Positions 1-12,170 are shown, counted from the stretch's first letter. The stretch is 64,000 nt of DNA from Epiperipatus broadwayi (GCA_028023455.1 JAQFVV010006653.1:188001-252000); one strand, 5' to 3'. Notes: generated by a model not told the origin, from the sequence alone. Numbers and translations: made by a program.

Positions 1-67
1 GGCAGCCATTAATTACTCTAGCTTGCAGTGTGACAATATGCATAGTGAGTTTTTGCCTGTTTTAATA
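1..67 (+). repeat. Family B repeat, end fragment cut by the window edge
   Basis: This matches the right arm of the complete family B copy near 12442-12510. Both run from a GGCA-CCATT-ATTACTCTAGCTTGC block through AGTGAGTTTTGCCTG to a TTTTAATA end. Only the terminal part of the element is inside the window, so neither its target-site duplication nor its ribozyme-like module can be seen. Confidence 0.7.
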
Positions 68-1959
68 GCATTCATTATTACAACTCTACCATATTGTAAA
101 ATTTGTCTGCAAGGAAAGCAGTCTATCTTTTCTCTCTATTCAAGCATTTAAAAACTCCTTCATTTTTTCAGGTGATATAAAATAACTTAAAATTCATACA
201 TGTTTAGAAATATTTAAAATCTCCATTACATCACACATTCTGGAAATATATGAACAAAGATATTTAAAAAAGATAAATGAGCTCCAACATGCACATTCTA
301 TGCTGAGCTAGCACTCATTCATCTGGGTCACAAGGTCTTATGTTTGGTCTTCATACTTTGTTCAATATTTATAGGCAGCAAATTATTACAGTTTAATTTA
401 TGGGTCAAACTTTTTTGTGCTCACAGCTTTGACATCAAACGTTTTATATAAATACGTCAATGATTGTTATGAATCATTTGTCAAACTAGAGATTGTCTTT
501 AGCCAAAATATAAACTTCTAATCTCAGTTAAAGAACAATATGCCTATCTCTTATAGAAGTATCAACAGCTGAATCTCCACAATCATATTGACTGTTTATT
601 AGATTGAAAAATGTAAAAAAAAAATTATTTGCATTTGAAAAACCTAAATTATAATAAAAATTAAAGATTAATAAATTGTTTATTATATATATATATATTC
701 ATTCTTAAATCATTTCAAGCATTAATAGAGTTATAATTATTTATTAAGCACACAGGAAGTATATGTAAATACTTTTAAGACAGGCTTTAAACCTGTATCA
801 AATGTGCTTCGAAATTTTTTGTAATAGTCTAGCAATATTTTTATTTTGCCAATAGAGGGACCTCTCAAACCATTACACAAGATAGCAACTTTTATAAAGA
901 TAAGAGTGGCCATCTTATCTTTAACCTAACTTAATATTGTCAATCATTGAGACTTTGTTTCCCAAATTATATTAGCATCATATATTGAAAAAAATAACAA
1001 GAACAATTGTTATGCCATCATTATTCTGATATCAAAAACATAAAACAATAAAATTCCATATCAACATAACATTTTTTTGCTTCAGAATATAGATTTCTAA
1101 AAAGTAGTAAGAAATATCTCATTGAACGTATTATTCCATCAAAGTACAAAATGAATGAAATTATTCATGGTTGATTAGAAGAGGCATCATAGTTGGAAAT
1201 TGTTGCATTAATTAATATTTCAAAATAAATAATCTACTGAATGGTGTCTTCATTCATTAAAGAACAAAACTTTCAAGTGTCACTGGTAAGGATTGTAATT
1301 AAAACCCACAAACTATAACAAAACAAATAATTGCAGGATTGACATCTATGATAGTTGACCATGAACTTCAAAACAGAATATTCATGGTTGAGAATTAATT
1401 TTCAAGTCTCTGTATGTGAATGCTAGAATTAAAGAGTAATGATGTCATAATCATATGAATATTATGATTGATAGCTTGTCTTAGTTTATGCCGTCAGAAG
1501 AATCATTTATTTCATTTTTCCCAAACACTTTTTCATGATTGTGAACCAAAGGTTTATCAATCATTTTGTCTTTTTTCAATTAGCAAATATGATAGAAAAC
1601 TGATATAATTTGGATAGTTAAATAATAATAATTTCTTCATCTGATAATTCCTTGTCAGAAACACACGTGAAAGTATATTTAATTCAATTCTGCCTTAGGC
1701 TAATTTGTATAAATACTCATTATTTAAGAATACAAATTCAGGATGATTTTTCTCTTCAAATTTTAATCCATTTGAAATTTAGGATTTATTTACACAAATG
1801 TTTGCACATTGCATTGGGTAACTACATTGGTCTTAAACATCTGTTGTAAACTGTGAAAAATTTGCGGTGGAAAATGATTTCAATAGAATATGAAATTTAG
1901 TAAGAATTCAATTAACTTATTGGCTTATTTATTTATACTTTGTTTAGGAATAATTCTTT
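68..1959. other. A/T-rich DNA, no gene seen
   Basis: I see no long ORF, RNA gene or element boundary here. Short AT runs such as the TA tract near 683-697 are the only visible structure. Short ORFs such as 1652-1849 have no recognisable domain and look like chance. Confidence 0.5.
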
Positions 1960-4498
1960 ATCATTTTAATCATTATTGATTCATTTCAGGGTGGTCTCTT
2001 TGTTTAATCCAGTTTCTCTTTTTCATAGCATCTATAATTCATCTCATGCCAAAAAAAATTCTTATTTCATTCATTTATCTTGCATACAGCCTCTTCTCTA
2101 GATGTTTTACAATCTCCTGGAATCCATTTAAAAACTACAACATTCCATTTATTATATTTTCTTTTAGAAATTTATCTGGCATAGCTCTTATTTCACTCTA
2201 TTAATTTTTTCAATGATAACTATTTGTTTCCTCACCCAGTATCTCATTTTCAACCTCTTCTTGTTACTGCTAGCATGTGTCTCTTCATACTTTTTTGAAT
2301 AATCAGAAAACCTTATATTACTCTTTTTTAAAATGTACAAGTCTCAGATCCATAAGTAAGAACTGGTAAAACATTTCATTTTAATACTAAGTTATTTCTA
2401 TTAAAATCATTGAGCCACATTTAATTCCATGAATAATTCCATTCATTGTTTCCACCTGTATTAATAATCTCAACTAAGATATTTAAAATTTCTCTATTCA
2501 ATCTTTTTATTTATTTCTTCTGAGAAATTTATTAAACCTTATTTTAATCTTTTTAGCAATTATCTTTAATCCTATTTTTGAAATTCTAAAAATTATTGCA
2601 AAAGCAACCATATAATCTGATAAATCCATATAACTTAAATAATCATTTATTTTTGTTTCCCTCCCATTTTAATCCGCAAAATAAATCCTGTAAAATTGCT
2701 GTATAAAAAGTTTTAAACATGTGGAAGTACCTTATCATATATTCTTCTAAATGTTGAACTTCTTAATATCATCAAGAAATCTAATCATTACTGTTAAATT
2801 TTGATTAAATATTTTTCAAAATATGACAATATCATGAATGACAATCTTGGACTTATATCTTGATAATCGAAAGTTTTATCCACTATGATAATTCTTATAG
2901 AATCAAATGCTTTTTCATAATCTACAATTTAAAGTCTAATGGTAATTCATATTCATTGGTCTTTTCTATATGTAAAATCTTTCAATATTGAATGTGATCA
3001 CTTTTAAATCCAGCTTGTTCTCTTGGTCAGTTAGAATTCAAGATTTGCATTGGATGAGTTGTAATTTCATGATAAAGATTTTGTATAGAACTGGCAGAAG
3101 ATTGAATGATCTACAATTTCTGGTACCTTCTTTATCATTCTTCTTAAATATCATTCTCATTACAGCATTCTTCCAACCATCTGGTACATCTTTGTTATTT
3201 AGATATTTGGTATATAGTTTTGCCAATGATTTTTTATTTCTTCATCTGCTTTTTTTAAAACATCAGTAATAATTCTATCATTTCCTAAAGGTTTTCTCTA
3301 CTTCATAGATTTAATTGCATGACTTAAAATACATGAGAATTTTGAAAATGTACTAATTGCTGGAGATACTTTGATTCCTCATTCTTTATTATTATATACT
3401 TATAGAATTTTTCCACACATTTCATGTTATGCTGAAGCAACTTTCTTTTCATTCTTTGTGTTTCTCACTTTTGACATTTTTATACTCTTCTATACATCTC
3501 TTGCCAATTCATTGTTATATTTTTTATATCATTACTAACTCTTTTTTTATAAAACTCTTAATATTCAATTTTTGATAATGGATCATTTTAAAAATGTTCA
3601 TCTTCATACATTATTTTGTTTTAGTAGAAAACTTACTAATAAATTGCTGCTTTTTGTACCAGCTTTCTTCATTGCAGTCTTAATAATAGGGTATCATTTA
3701 TCTTCTTATTGATATTTCAGTCAAATCTGAACCATCTTTAAAATCTTTTAACATTTTAAAATGAAGTTCTAAGTTAAATTTACTGGTGTCTTTTTTAATA
3801 CTTTTTGTCTGAATAGTTTTGCATTAAATCTCATTAATTGTTGATCACTTCTTGTGTTAAATGTATTAAGAACATCATAATCTTAAAATATATATTTTCT
3901 ATTAGTCAAAATATAAAATAATTTTGTTATGTCTATTTTAACTTATCTTTTTTTTTCAAGGACAGAATTCATAATATACTCCACCACTCTTGTCTTTTAA
4001 TTGCTTACCAATTATAGCATTATTTTTTTTCATGACAATTTTAAAATGTTAATTGGTCTGATTAAAAGAATTCTTTACATCCATACCATACAAAAATCAT
4101 CTACTTGTCAAGCGTTGTTAGCCAAGAGGTCATCGCAACCGCCTTTCAAGCAAGTAGTTGGTTGCAGACGGTTGTGGGTTTACGTCCCGGCTGATGCTAT
4201 GACATATGAAAAAAAAAAATCTACTTCCTCAACACAATTAGAACTTGTTGGTGCATAAACTAATCTTCTATCTCTGTCAGTTATATCATTAATCTTCTCA
4301 ATGCTAATTTTTCATCTTTTATTTATAATAAATCTCTCTTCACTCGTGTTTCTAATATTTGTACTTTGTATTTAAACTACAGATTCATGTTTTATATCAA
4401 TTGTCTCTCCACATTTTTTCTGACTTCACAAAGTCCAACAATATCCTATTTAATATTAAACAGATCTTTCAATTCATGGAATCTTCTTTTAATGAAAG
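1960..4498 (-). pseudogene. Decayed RTE-type LINE (endonuclease and reverse transcriptase)
   Basis: Read on the minus strand, several RTE-like blocks appear in the correct order but in shifting frames. Near 4235-4258 there is a VYAPTS block, typical of the endonuclease domain. Near 3810-3870 there is a VLNTFNTRSDQ block, the end of that domain. The longest open piece (3038-3226) holds the reverse transcriptase segment ending in a LLPVLYKIF motif. REQAGFKSDH lies at about 2998-3020 and the palm motif VDYEKAFDS at about 2900-2928. The C-terminal repair-like region extends to about 2040. Stops and frameshifts are everywhere, so this is a dead copy. A tRNA-derived SINE sits in the endonuclease part (4112-4218), and family B is inserted just upstream. 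RTE elements insert by target-primed reverse transcription. Subfamily and exact ends are uncertain. Confidence 0.8.
4099..4232 (+). repeat. tRNA-derived SINE with poly-A tail and imperfect target duplication
   Basis: The body (4112-4218) has an A-box-like TAGCCAAGAGG near 4119 and a B-box-like GGGTTTACGTCCC near 4177. A CTATGACAT block and an A run (about 4209-4218) follow. The flanks ATCTACTTGTCAA (with an extra AT) and ATCTACTTCCTCAA form an imperfect duplication. A second copy lies at 38177-38279 on the other strand and shares the head, the CTATGAC block and the A tail, which establishes a family. The head resembles a class II (Leu/Ser-like) tRNA because there is extra sequence between the anticodon arm and the B box. 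It splits the endonuclease region of the older RTE LINE. Confidence 0.8.
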
Positions 4499-4512
4499 TA
4501 ATCTGCAGTTGT

Positions 4513-4754
4513 TTATAAACAAAGCAAAGCAAAACTCCATATAGTAGTGCCACCTGTGCTAAACAGAGTAATCAATGGATGCCAGAAGGCTTGTGCATAA
4601 AATCCCTATCTAATGCCTACTCATCCAACATCCCCAGACTAGTTTCTGGCTTGTAGCCTTCGTCAGTGAGGAGCTTTAGATATGAGAGCTTTGCTTTGTT
4701 TATAAACAATTATGTGCTAGTATTGGAGATGTGATCATGTGATGCTTGTTGGTT
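4513..4754 (-). mobile_element. Family B short retroelement with 14-bp target duplication
   Basis: The element is flanked by perfect copies of TAATCTGCAGTTGT at 4499-4512 and 4755-4768, so both ends are fixed. It contains the family B core and ends on both sides in a short inverted segment (TTATAAACAAAGCAAAGC against GCTTTGCTTTGTTTATAA). A 14-bp duplication suggests target-primed retrotransposition, not cut-and-paste transposition. There is no coding capacity. A hammerhead-like motif lies inside at 4631-4672. Confidence 0.85.
4631..4672 (-). ncRNA. Hammerhead ribozyme-like motif, family B
   Basis: On the minus strand the order is TCCTCA, CTGACGA, a short hairpin (GGC/GCC around a five-base loop), GAAAC, TA, GTC, TGGGGA. 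TCCTCA and TGGGGA can pair over six positions (one G-U) as stem I. CTGACGA and GAAA match the catalytic core. AC and GT close a two-pair stem III around TA, with GTC as the cleavage triplet. The oddity is an A-A mismatch at the foot of stem II, where known hammerheads have a G-C pair. The other family B copies share it. Activity is therefore uncertain. Confidence 0.5.
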
Positions 4755-4768
4755 TAATCTGCAGTTGT

Positions 4769-5109
4769 ACATACCTAAATAAAAGTTGTCAATGAATGGC
4801 AACCTTGAATTCACAATCATTAAATTCTTATCACCCTCTGTCTTTGGATATCGACTGCTGCCTTGGATGTAAGGAAAAGAAAGATTATTCATACACATTT
4901 ATATTTATGAATTATCATGCATCTGAAAAGAATGGCTATGGTATTTTTTAATTTTAAATAAATTAAAAGATTCTAAACATTCTGATACATGTTAGCAAGC
5001 AACTCACCCATGTTCATCTGCCGTATTGATAAACATATATAATAACAGCTGTAACAACATATTGAGTGGATTATTAGATATGTGTCCTGCAAGCTCTAAA
5101 ATAGATTAA
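4769..5109. other. No feature seen
   Basis: A/T-rich sequence between a family B element and LINE debris. The minus-strand ORF at 4710-4898 crosses an element boundary and has no recognisable domain. Confidence 0.45.
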
Positions 5110-5485
5110 GGATAAAACCTAACAATGTTCCATAGCTCTTCAAAATAAAGAATGATAATAATGAATTAGATAATGACAACTATAAATATCATGGACAAAT
5201 TATTAATACAGAAGAAAAAATAATTTGTGAAATTAATTGCATAAATGAAAGTAGTTGATATGCCTTTGATAAAAATAATTTAAAATAAATTATGTCCATT
5301 CAAAAAGAAAGGTTTTGGATAAGGATATACTACTCATGTTTATTTATAGTTCTCAGAACTGGATATTTAATAGAAAAGCAATACAAAGACTTCAGAATGC
5401 AATACAGAGGATTGAGAATAAAGAATATGATGTGAAAATAGATAGATCATTCTTAAAGAAATTAAAAAATTAAACTAAATGTATT
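5110..5485 (+). pseudogene. LINE remnant, region after the reverse transcriptase (RTE-like)
   Basis: Translations on the plus strand show a YKYHGQIIN block near 5180, followed by a YAFDKNNL-like block. An open stretch near 5345-5475 reads NRKAIQRLQNAIQRIE and then a basic segment. This order resembles the post-palm region of RTE-type LINEs, where a Y-LG-I/L motif is followed by an E-x-W-x-L and an R-Q-x-AQRAME motif. Several frameshifts separate the blocks. A weaker second copy of the same segment follows at about 5795-5960. Confidence 0.5.
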
Positions 5486-5794
5486 GCAGGAAAAGTTATA
5501 AATCAGAAAAAGTGGTTAAATAAATCTCAGAGAGATCTTAATTTTCAACTGAACTGAGAATGGTTGGAAGTGAAAGCAGTGATGATAGTTTTAGAGGTTT
5601 CTCAACTTATTTTTGTCTTTTTTAAAAAAATCTGATATAAAGTCTTTAGAAATTCTTCAATTGCCTATCTAATGTCATTATAATATCCACTCCCAAGATT
5701 TAATATATAATCAAAACTGAAAACATTTTAAAGTTAAATTGTTTATAGATAAAATATATGATCAAGTTTGTATATTATTAATTATATCTTGATA

Positions 5795-5965
5795 ATCAAA
5801 AAAATAATAAATGTTGATAATAATGATTTAAAAGTTAATAACTGTAAATTATCCGTGGGCAATTTATTAAATGAAATTAGTTATAGAATGAAATGTGAAT
5901 AACATACCTTCAGTAGAAATAATTTAAAACAAAATATATAGATGTGTATCACGAATGCTTTTCTA
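5795..5965 (+). pseudogene. Second copy of the 5110-5300 LINE remnant
   Basis: GATAATAATGA followed by an AACTATAAAT/AACTGTAAAT stretch, an ATTATTAA/TTTATTAA block and a common AGAAATAATTTAAAA-like stretch repeat the layout of 5148-5300. It is more diverged and has no open frame. It may be a tandem or nested fragment of the same LINE family. Confidence 0.35.
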
Positions 5966-6079
5966 TGGCTCCGAGATATAATCACTTAATAAAAGAACTG
6001 TTTAAGGTCTGCAGGACATATGGTAAGGTATAGAGAAGTATATATTTTGCTTTGAAGTAAGAGGTCGATAACTAATGAC

Positions 6080-6620
6080 TTGAATTGTATTATGTTTCTA
6101 AATGATCGCAGCAAATAATCAGTTTATAGAGAGTTTGGTTTCATGGTTCACAGCTGAAATCTAATACATTCTTTTATTTATTTCATGATTCACTTTCTAT
6201 TCATTTGATGACTTGTAAAAATGTTTGAAATTATAACCAGCTTCTATAGGAAATGAAAGTAATATATTTTATTGATGTGATTTTAAAATCTATTTAAAGT
6301 TCCATAATTTCTGTTCAATTTGATGGAAAAAAAAACATTTTCAATATTTTTTTTGACACTTTTTAGTTAAAATTAAGTATAATTTTTGAACTAATGTAAA
6401 AATCTTTAAAAAATTAAAAAGCGTTTAAAAAAGAATCGTTTAGTTGAGAAGCAAATTCCGATCACGAAAAGAAAAAAAATATCAATAACTTAAGGAAATA
6501 ACTAATTTTATAAGAATAATTAAGATCGTCTCAATATTTAATAATATAGTATTCACAGTTATTATTTGTTGAATTTGAAGTAAATAATTAATAAGCTTTC
6601 TAAAATTCCCGCATTTGGTG
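6080..6620. other. No feature seen
   Basis: A/T-rich sequence with poly-A and poly-T runs near 6330-6480. No ORF, repeat edge or RNA gene could be supported. Confidence 0.4.
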
Positions 6621-6624
6621 GATA

Positions 6625-7082
6625 TGTAAGGGCCCGGATAGTTAACCTCGACTGGGCCAAAATGATAGATAGGTTCGAGTGTGAGTTATCGCACTCAATA
6701 ACTATAAGTATTTATATAAGGAAATACACGAATACTGCAATTTGAGTTAATTGGTTTATAAATATAAATATCAGAGGGTTAATAAATGAATACCTATTAT
6801 TAATTACATTAATATATATAAAAGCAGATTAATACATAAAATGCGTCACTATAATCTATACAATAAGGCCCGAAGGCTCACACAAATTATAATCAAGATC
6901 TGTACGACCTGTATTTATGTCCCTAGGTGTACCTTGATACGTTGGAGGTAGAACTCTCCGCAAAACGAGCTGAGAGTGAAGCAGCGTGATTTTAGACCAC
7001 ATTGAAAAATGCATCCATCATTCAAACTTCACCTTACAAGTCTGTCGTTGACCCCCCCTCTCCCGCTGTCCTTGGTGTTACA
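6625..7082 (-). repeat. Possible LTR of the neighbouring Gypsy remnant
   Basis: This GC-richer block starts TGTAAGGGCCC and ends GGTGTTACA, so it has five-base inverted TGTAA/TTACA ends typical of an LTR. It lies just downstream (in minus orientation) of the Gypsy pol remnant, where the 3' LTR should be. An alternative right edge is the purine-rich run on the minus strand at about 7050-7070, which could be the polypurine tract and would shorten the LTR. No partner LTR is in view, so the edges are guesses. Confidence 0.4.
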
Positions 7083-7569
7083 ATGTCTATTCCCATTGGT
7101 CATGCCATGACACGAGATTCAAAGTAGCCAGTTTGGTTATCTACTTTTTAATCGCATAACTTAATTATCAAATTCTTCAGCAGTATTTTTGGCTTAGTTT
7201 TTTCCATTATCACTGACTAATCAGTTATGTACATTCCACTACTTCGATATTATCTTATGATTACTAATTATTTCTAAATCTAATTAGTCTTTACTTCATT
7301 TAATTAGCAACCATTGTTATCTCATTTTACAATATTAATAGTTAATGTGAATGCTTTTAGCATACACGCACATACTCAAAAATTTTATAATAATTACATT
7401 TTTATATATTGCGTGTTTATATGAATATACACACATACTTACCACACCTCTCCCATGTTCAGAGATTTAGCTTTCAACTTTTTTCTTCTTTTTCTCTGAA
7501 CTTAACACACAATCATGTAAGTGGAGGAGGATTTTTCTTACCCTCTTTGCGTGTGGAGGCGATTTAATT

Positions 7570-8830
7570 TCACCATCTGAGATTATTTCATTTCTTGACT
7601 ATTATGATCTTCTTCCTCAATAGTAGTGATTTCGTTTTCATTTTTAGTTTCATCCTGAGTAGAATTCGATTTGTCATTACTTTTAAAACAATTCTGGAGT
7701 ACATTCTGTTATTGCATTTTTGCACAATTGGACAGCAAACACTTGTTTACTTAAATGGCCTACAACGCATGCCTGAGTCCATGATTTGCTTAAATTATTC
7801 TTCACCCAGACTCATTCATCAGATGAAAATTTATTGTTTATTGTGATTGACATTTTATGCTCTTTTGATGGCATTATTGTATTTTCGGCCTAAGTATTTT
7901 TCTGCAGTTGATCTGCCCGATTTAGCTGCAGGTGTGGAATGTTGATATAGCAACGCCATAAAAATTGCTTCTTGGAGTCTTCCTTTTCCCAATTTATTCA
8001 TGATCGACTTTAAGCTTTGTACTGCTTTCTCTGCCAGTCCATTTGATTGGAGGTGGTAGGGAAGGGTAAGGATGTGTTTAATCCCCCATTCCTGCATAAA
8101 AATTTGGTGAATTTTTCTGACATGAAAGCTGTTCCATTATTGGATATGAGGATTTCTGGTAGCCCATGGTATGAAAGAATTTCCATGACCCTGTCAAGTG
8201 TTTCATCCAAACTTGTATTTTTTTACTGGTTTGTATTCAGATCATCCTGAGTAGGCATCAATCACTACCAGAAACAATTGTCCATGGATTGGACCACAGT
8301 GATTGATGTGAATTCTATGCCATGGTTTCTCTGCTTCTTTTCATGCTTCATATTTTGCTGGGGATGCTTTGACTGACAGCAGGAACATTTTTTATGGATG
8401 TTTCTATATCAGTATTGATCTTTGGCCACCAGACAACTATGGGCTAACGCTTTGCCCTGACAATGCCTGGATGACCTTCATGTAATAAATTTAGTATTTG
8501 CTATCTGCCTATTTTTGGTATTAGGACCTGATTATCTTTTAGAATGCAACCTTTGCATATTGATAATTTTTCATGAGCTTTTCATAGCTCTATGTGCAAA
8601 AACAGAGGACGTTGTACTGGCCAACCTCTTCTAATTTTTTCCATCAGTCATTTGTAGCCAGCATTTTCATTAGTCCATGCTGCTACTTTTTGGCAATTAA
8701 GGATCTGGCTTTGAAGTGTGTCAATATAGTTTATTTCTATTTCGCTTGTTGCATTCTCTGAGTTATCAGGCATTTGTAATAATGCACTAGCGTGACCAAT
8801 ATTCTTTTCTATAATCAAGACTGTAATCAT
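7570..8830 (-). pseudogene. Ty3/Gypsy pol remnant: RNase H end plus integrase
   Basis: On the minus strand the blocks run in normal Gypsy order. The end of RNase H (a degenerate ADALSRLP-like motif) lies near 8780. A linker follows, then the integrase zinc-binding part with LLHEGHPGI near 8480 and a CSCCQSKHP block near 8365. The integrase core has PW-RIHI, GP-HGQLFLVV and IDAYSG near 8255-8330. A GLPEILISNNGT block near 8140 keeps the second catalytic region, with N in place of the usual D. TLPYHLQSNGLAEKAV lies near 8040. A VWVKN-type C-terminal module (about 7800) and a Glu-rich tail (about 7600) finish it. The frame breaks repeatedly, and the catalytic residue change and stops show it is dead. 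Integrase normally joins the element cDNA to host DNA. No reverse transcriptase segment was seen. Confidence 0.85.
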
Positions 8831-8959
8831 AACCAGTGAGTATGTTAATCCATCTCAACATACACTGACTAAGGTATTCAGGGATTTATTTGATGCCTAA
8901 AATTTCCAAAAGTGGTAATAGGTCAGTGAGAATTATTGAAGTAATAAATAAATCTATGG

Positions 8960-9320
8960 TATTAAAGGAGTTAATTTATATAAATTGCTTAAAAATGCAA
9001 TCGACAATATTAGAGTTTGATGTTAGAGAGGCAAATGAGTGGCCCCTGTATATTCAGCAGATTAAAAATTATTGTTTTATTAACAGAATAATTGAATATG
9101 CATATAAAACAGCGACATTATGTTTTGCAGGAAAAGGGGTCATACAAATAGCTAACAGATTAGCAGAACCCCACACTCTTGAACAATTAACCTACAATGA
9201 GTTAAAAATCACTTATCAATCTATTTTAATTCTCACCCATCTAGGCACATCGCCAGACCTCATTTTTAAAATCAGCATCAAGGCAGAAATGAAAATATGT
9301 TGTAAGACTAGTCAATGCTA
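8960..9320 (+). pseudogene. Gypsy-type gag remnant, opposite polarity to the pol remnant
   Basis: The 143-codon open frame 8890-9321 reads, from about residue 42, an EFD--EANEWPLYI-QI block. An N-x-I, a KTATL and a TYNELK block follow. This is the spacing of the conserved capsid region in Gypsy Gag proteins: a W-x-x-Y followed by an F-x-N-x-I segment and a TY-EL segment. The first 40 residues have no Gag character and may be flanking sequence. The nucleocapsid zinc knuckle is missing. It runs on the opposite strand to the pol remnant next to it, so the two come from different insertions or from an inversion. Confidence 0.6.
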
Positions 9321-9604
9321 AGAAAATAATACTGTAAAGAAAATTATGTATGATTTTTAAATGTTAACTTTTATTAGAAGTTAAAAAAAAACAATGAAAC
9401 ATTTTTAGAAGAAAATTCAAAATTATTTTCTATCTAAGAAAATAAGATTTATTTCTACAAAGATGTGTTTTTGTAATAAATATATAATATAGTATGCAAT
9501 AAAAAGCAACGACATCAGATATTATACAGAATTATACAGAGTGTAGCAATAAAAGGTGACTGATGTGAAATAAAACACAAGATATTTATATTTTTTTTAT
9601 TATT

Positions 9605-10560
9605 AATTATTCAAAACTGTCTCTTTGTGCATGATTGTAAAACTGCTTGAAGCAGTCATTAAAATCTATATCACAAGTCTTTTGAATGGTTGATTTGAAC
9701 CATGACATACTGCAATCATTAAAATTTATGTCATAAGTCTTTTGAATGGTTGATTTGAACCATGACATACTGCCTTTTTCATGGCCAACATTAATTTTGG
9801 GAAAAGCCAAAAGTCAGTAGAAAATAAATCTGAAGAATAGAGTTAATGCTGGGGCATAACAATTTTTTTGAGCCAAAAATTGTGCTTATCTTGATACTAT
9901 GGATTGTCTTGTTTTTATGACTAATAGCCTTGCTCATGGTATCCAAATCTTACAAAATTTTTGATTGGCTACAATTCAAAACATTTTAATAGTACTTTGC
10001 ATTTACCATCTGATCTTCAGAAATGCTTTCATGGTAAATAATATCTTTAAAATAATAAGAAAAAAAACAGTGGACAATATATTTTCAGCAATTAAATTTT
10101 ATTTTGGTCTTTCTTCTGTTGATCTTTATTCCATAATCTGGCACTTGGTGGCTGATTCATATTGAAAATTTGATGCTTTATTACTGTTGCAATGTTTGAC
10201 AAGAGTTTTGAATCTATAATTTTAATTTTTTGCACATCTCTGCAGTACTTCACTCTGGAATCTTGGTGGTTGATTGAAATTTCTTTGAATTTTTAAAAAC
10301 TTACATTAAAATGTGATGAACACTTGTTTTGGAAATATTATTAGATTCCTATATGATGCTGACAAATATAGTGATCAGGTAAGAAAAAATTCTGAAACTC
10401 TTTGTATGTCTTTTTTGTTGTTGTTTCCAGTTGTTTTTGATACATCTGGCCAAAAATTATTTTCTAGGCCCTTTTTACCACAACAAAATATTGCCAACTG
10501 AAAAAGTTATTGAAACTCATGGCATTACTGTCATGTTTCAGTAGCAGTCTTTCCCAATTT
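9605..10560 (-). pseudogene. Mariner-family transposase remnant with a 60-bp internal tandem duplication
   Basis: In minus-strand reading a KLGKTATET block lies near 10555, typical of the N-terminal DNA-binding region of one Tc1/mariner group (the group related to human SETMAR and GVQW3 proteins). An N-PPSAR/K-DQ-K stretch follows near 10155. Near 10000 is an IIYHESISEDQMVNAKYY block, which matches the catalytic-domain segment G-I-x-H-x-E-x-x-P-x-G-x-T-V-N. The C-terminal FNDCFKQFYNHAQR block is near 9635. No intact D/E triad can be placed and frames change. The last open piece (9607-9810) contains two 60-bp units, 9661-9720 and 9721-9780, differing at a few bases. This makes a repeated SWFKSTIQKT segment. 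No terminal inverted repeats were identified. Confidence 0.65.
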
Positions 10561-10649
10561 AAAGTAAAATATAATTTTAGCATGTTATCCCACTATGAGT
10601 TCTCTACAAAAGTACTGTCACTTTTAAATGTCATAATTCATAATCAGAA

Positions 10650-11025
10650 TATTGTACCATTTACACATTCCTTAAACACTTTAGCAATACTATTTTTTAT
10701 ATGAAAACTTTATTCTAACAGTTTCGACTGTCCTGCAATCATCATCAGAGCTACAATATCCAAATATGTAATTATACAATTAATACATTTTATATACATC
10801 ATTAGATACACAAGTAGAACATACATTTAAACCTGACCATTATTTGTGTATTTAATTATGTATATGAATGTGTATAAAATTTTATTAATTGTATAATTAT
10901 ATATTTGGATATTGTAACTCTGATGATGACTGCAGGACAGTTGAAACTGTTAGAATAAAGTTTTCATATAAAATTAGTATTGTTAAATTGTTTACGGAAG
11001 TTGTAAATGGTATTTTATGTAAAAG
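10650..11025. mobile_element. Family A foldback element
   Basis: Two arms of about 100-135 bp are inverted copies of each other. The inner and best part is 10698-10788 against 10880-10975, around a short centre. Each arm carries the family A module: CTGATGATGACTG, a loop, CAGTTGAAACTGT on the plus strand at 10920-10950, and its mirror at 10718-10752. The same module sits in three other foldbacks in this window (32189, 39156 and 47131). No clean target duplication was found for this copy. It has no coding capacity. Confidence 0.7.
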
Positions 11026-11159
11026 TAGACATCAATATATAAGGAAAATAAAAATAAAATTATATTACTTTCATAATCAAGATATTGTCAGCACCTTAAA
11101 CTTTTTGTGTTTAATGACTAAATTATGCCCCTACATAACACAAGAACTGATTTAGAGAT

Positions 11160-12156
11160 GGCCTGCAGGAAACTAATAGAGAACACTTTTTCACTGGAAT
11201 ACAGTGTTGTATATTATCAATAATTTTTTCAGAAATTTTATTCTCTCTTCTTTATTGTTATAAGTCATTGATTTATTGATATTGTTATACTCTTTTTCTA
11301 TATGCATTTATTTTGTTTCTGTATTAACAAAAATGCATTACATTTATTTATTTTCTATATTTTGACCTCTTTATGTTCACATCATATTCAGGGTATTTTA
11401 TATATAGATATCAAAAGTTATGATAAGACATACTTAATATTGTATATCATATTAAAATCTTGATTATGCAGCTATTTATATATACATAACATTCAAAATT
11501 ATTTAAAATTATAATAACAGTATAAATAAATAATAATTATATGTCATATTTTTATAAAGAAGTATTTTCTATAATTTGAAATGTAGACATGTTTAACTGA
11601 ATTTATTAGGACAAGAAACAAAACAATAATGTATGGTATTTTGTATATTTATTTATTATAAAATTTTGAATTCTATTATAATTTTGAGTAAAACGTTTAT
11701 ATGATCAAATGTTTAGAATACACTTTTTCAAAAAGTGCAAGTATATATCATTTTTTCTAATTGTTATAACATTAAATTAAATCAGTAACTAAAGCTTATA
11801 TAGACTAATCAAAGATATAATATCAAAATTAATATATTATATGATTTAATGAGAAAATATAAAAAAATAAAATAATAATGTTAAAGCATTATTAAAAGCA
11901 AACATTTAATAAATTTAAATCAATGGAATTATTGGTATGGTTTTAATTTATCTTTTTAATTAAGCAGATTTAAAAAAATGTGGTACATGAGCTATTAATA
12001 AATAGAATAAAAAATATTATTTTTATTTAATTCTAATATAAAATATTCAAATGGTTCACTATTATAAAGTTTATAAGAAGTTTAAGCATTGGAAATAACA
12101 AAGATAAGCCCGCTGTTAAAGTCTGACATTCCGTTATTGCCTCAAACCATGCAGGG
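11160..12156. other. A/T-rich DNA, no gene seen
   Basis: Strongly A/T-rich throughout. I find no ORF above background, no tRNA-like fold and no repeat shared with other parts of the window. Confidence 0.5.
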
Positions 12157-12170
12157 TAAATTAATTCTAA

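Noticed and set aside
8047-8250. Plus-strand 67-codon ORF
   Set aside because: It is the antisense shadow of the Gypsy integrase remnant.
10120-10165. CCAAGTGCCAGATTATGG-type block as a separate gene fragment
   Set aside because: It belongs to the mariner remnant when read in order with the neighbouring blocks on the minus strand.
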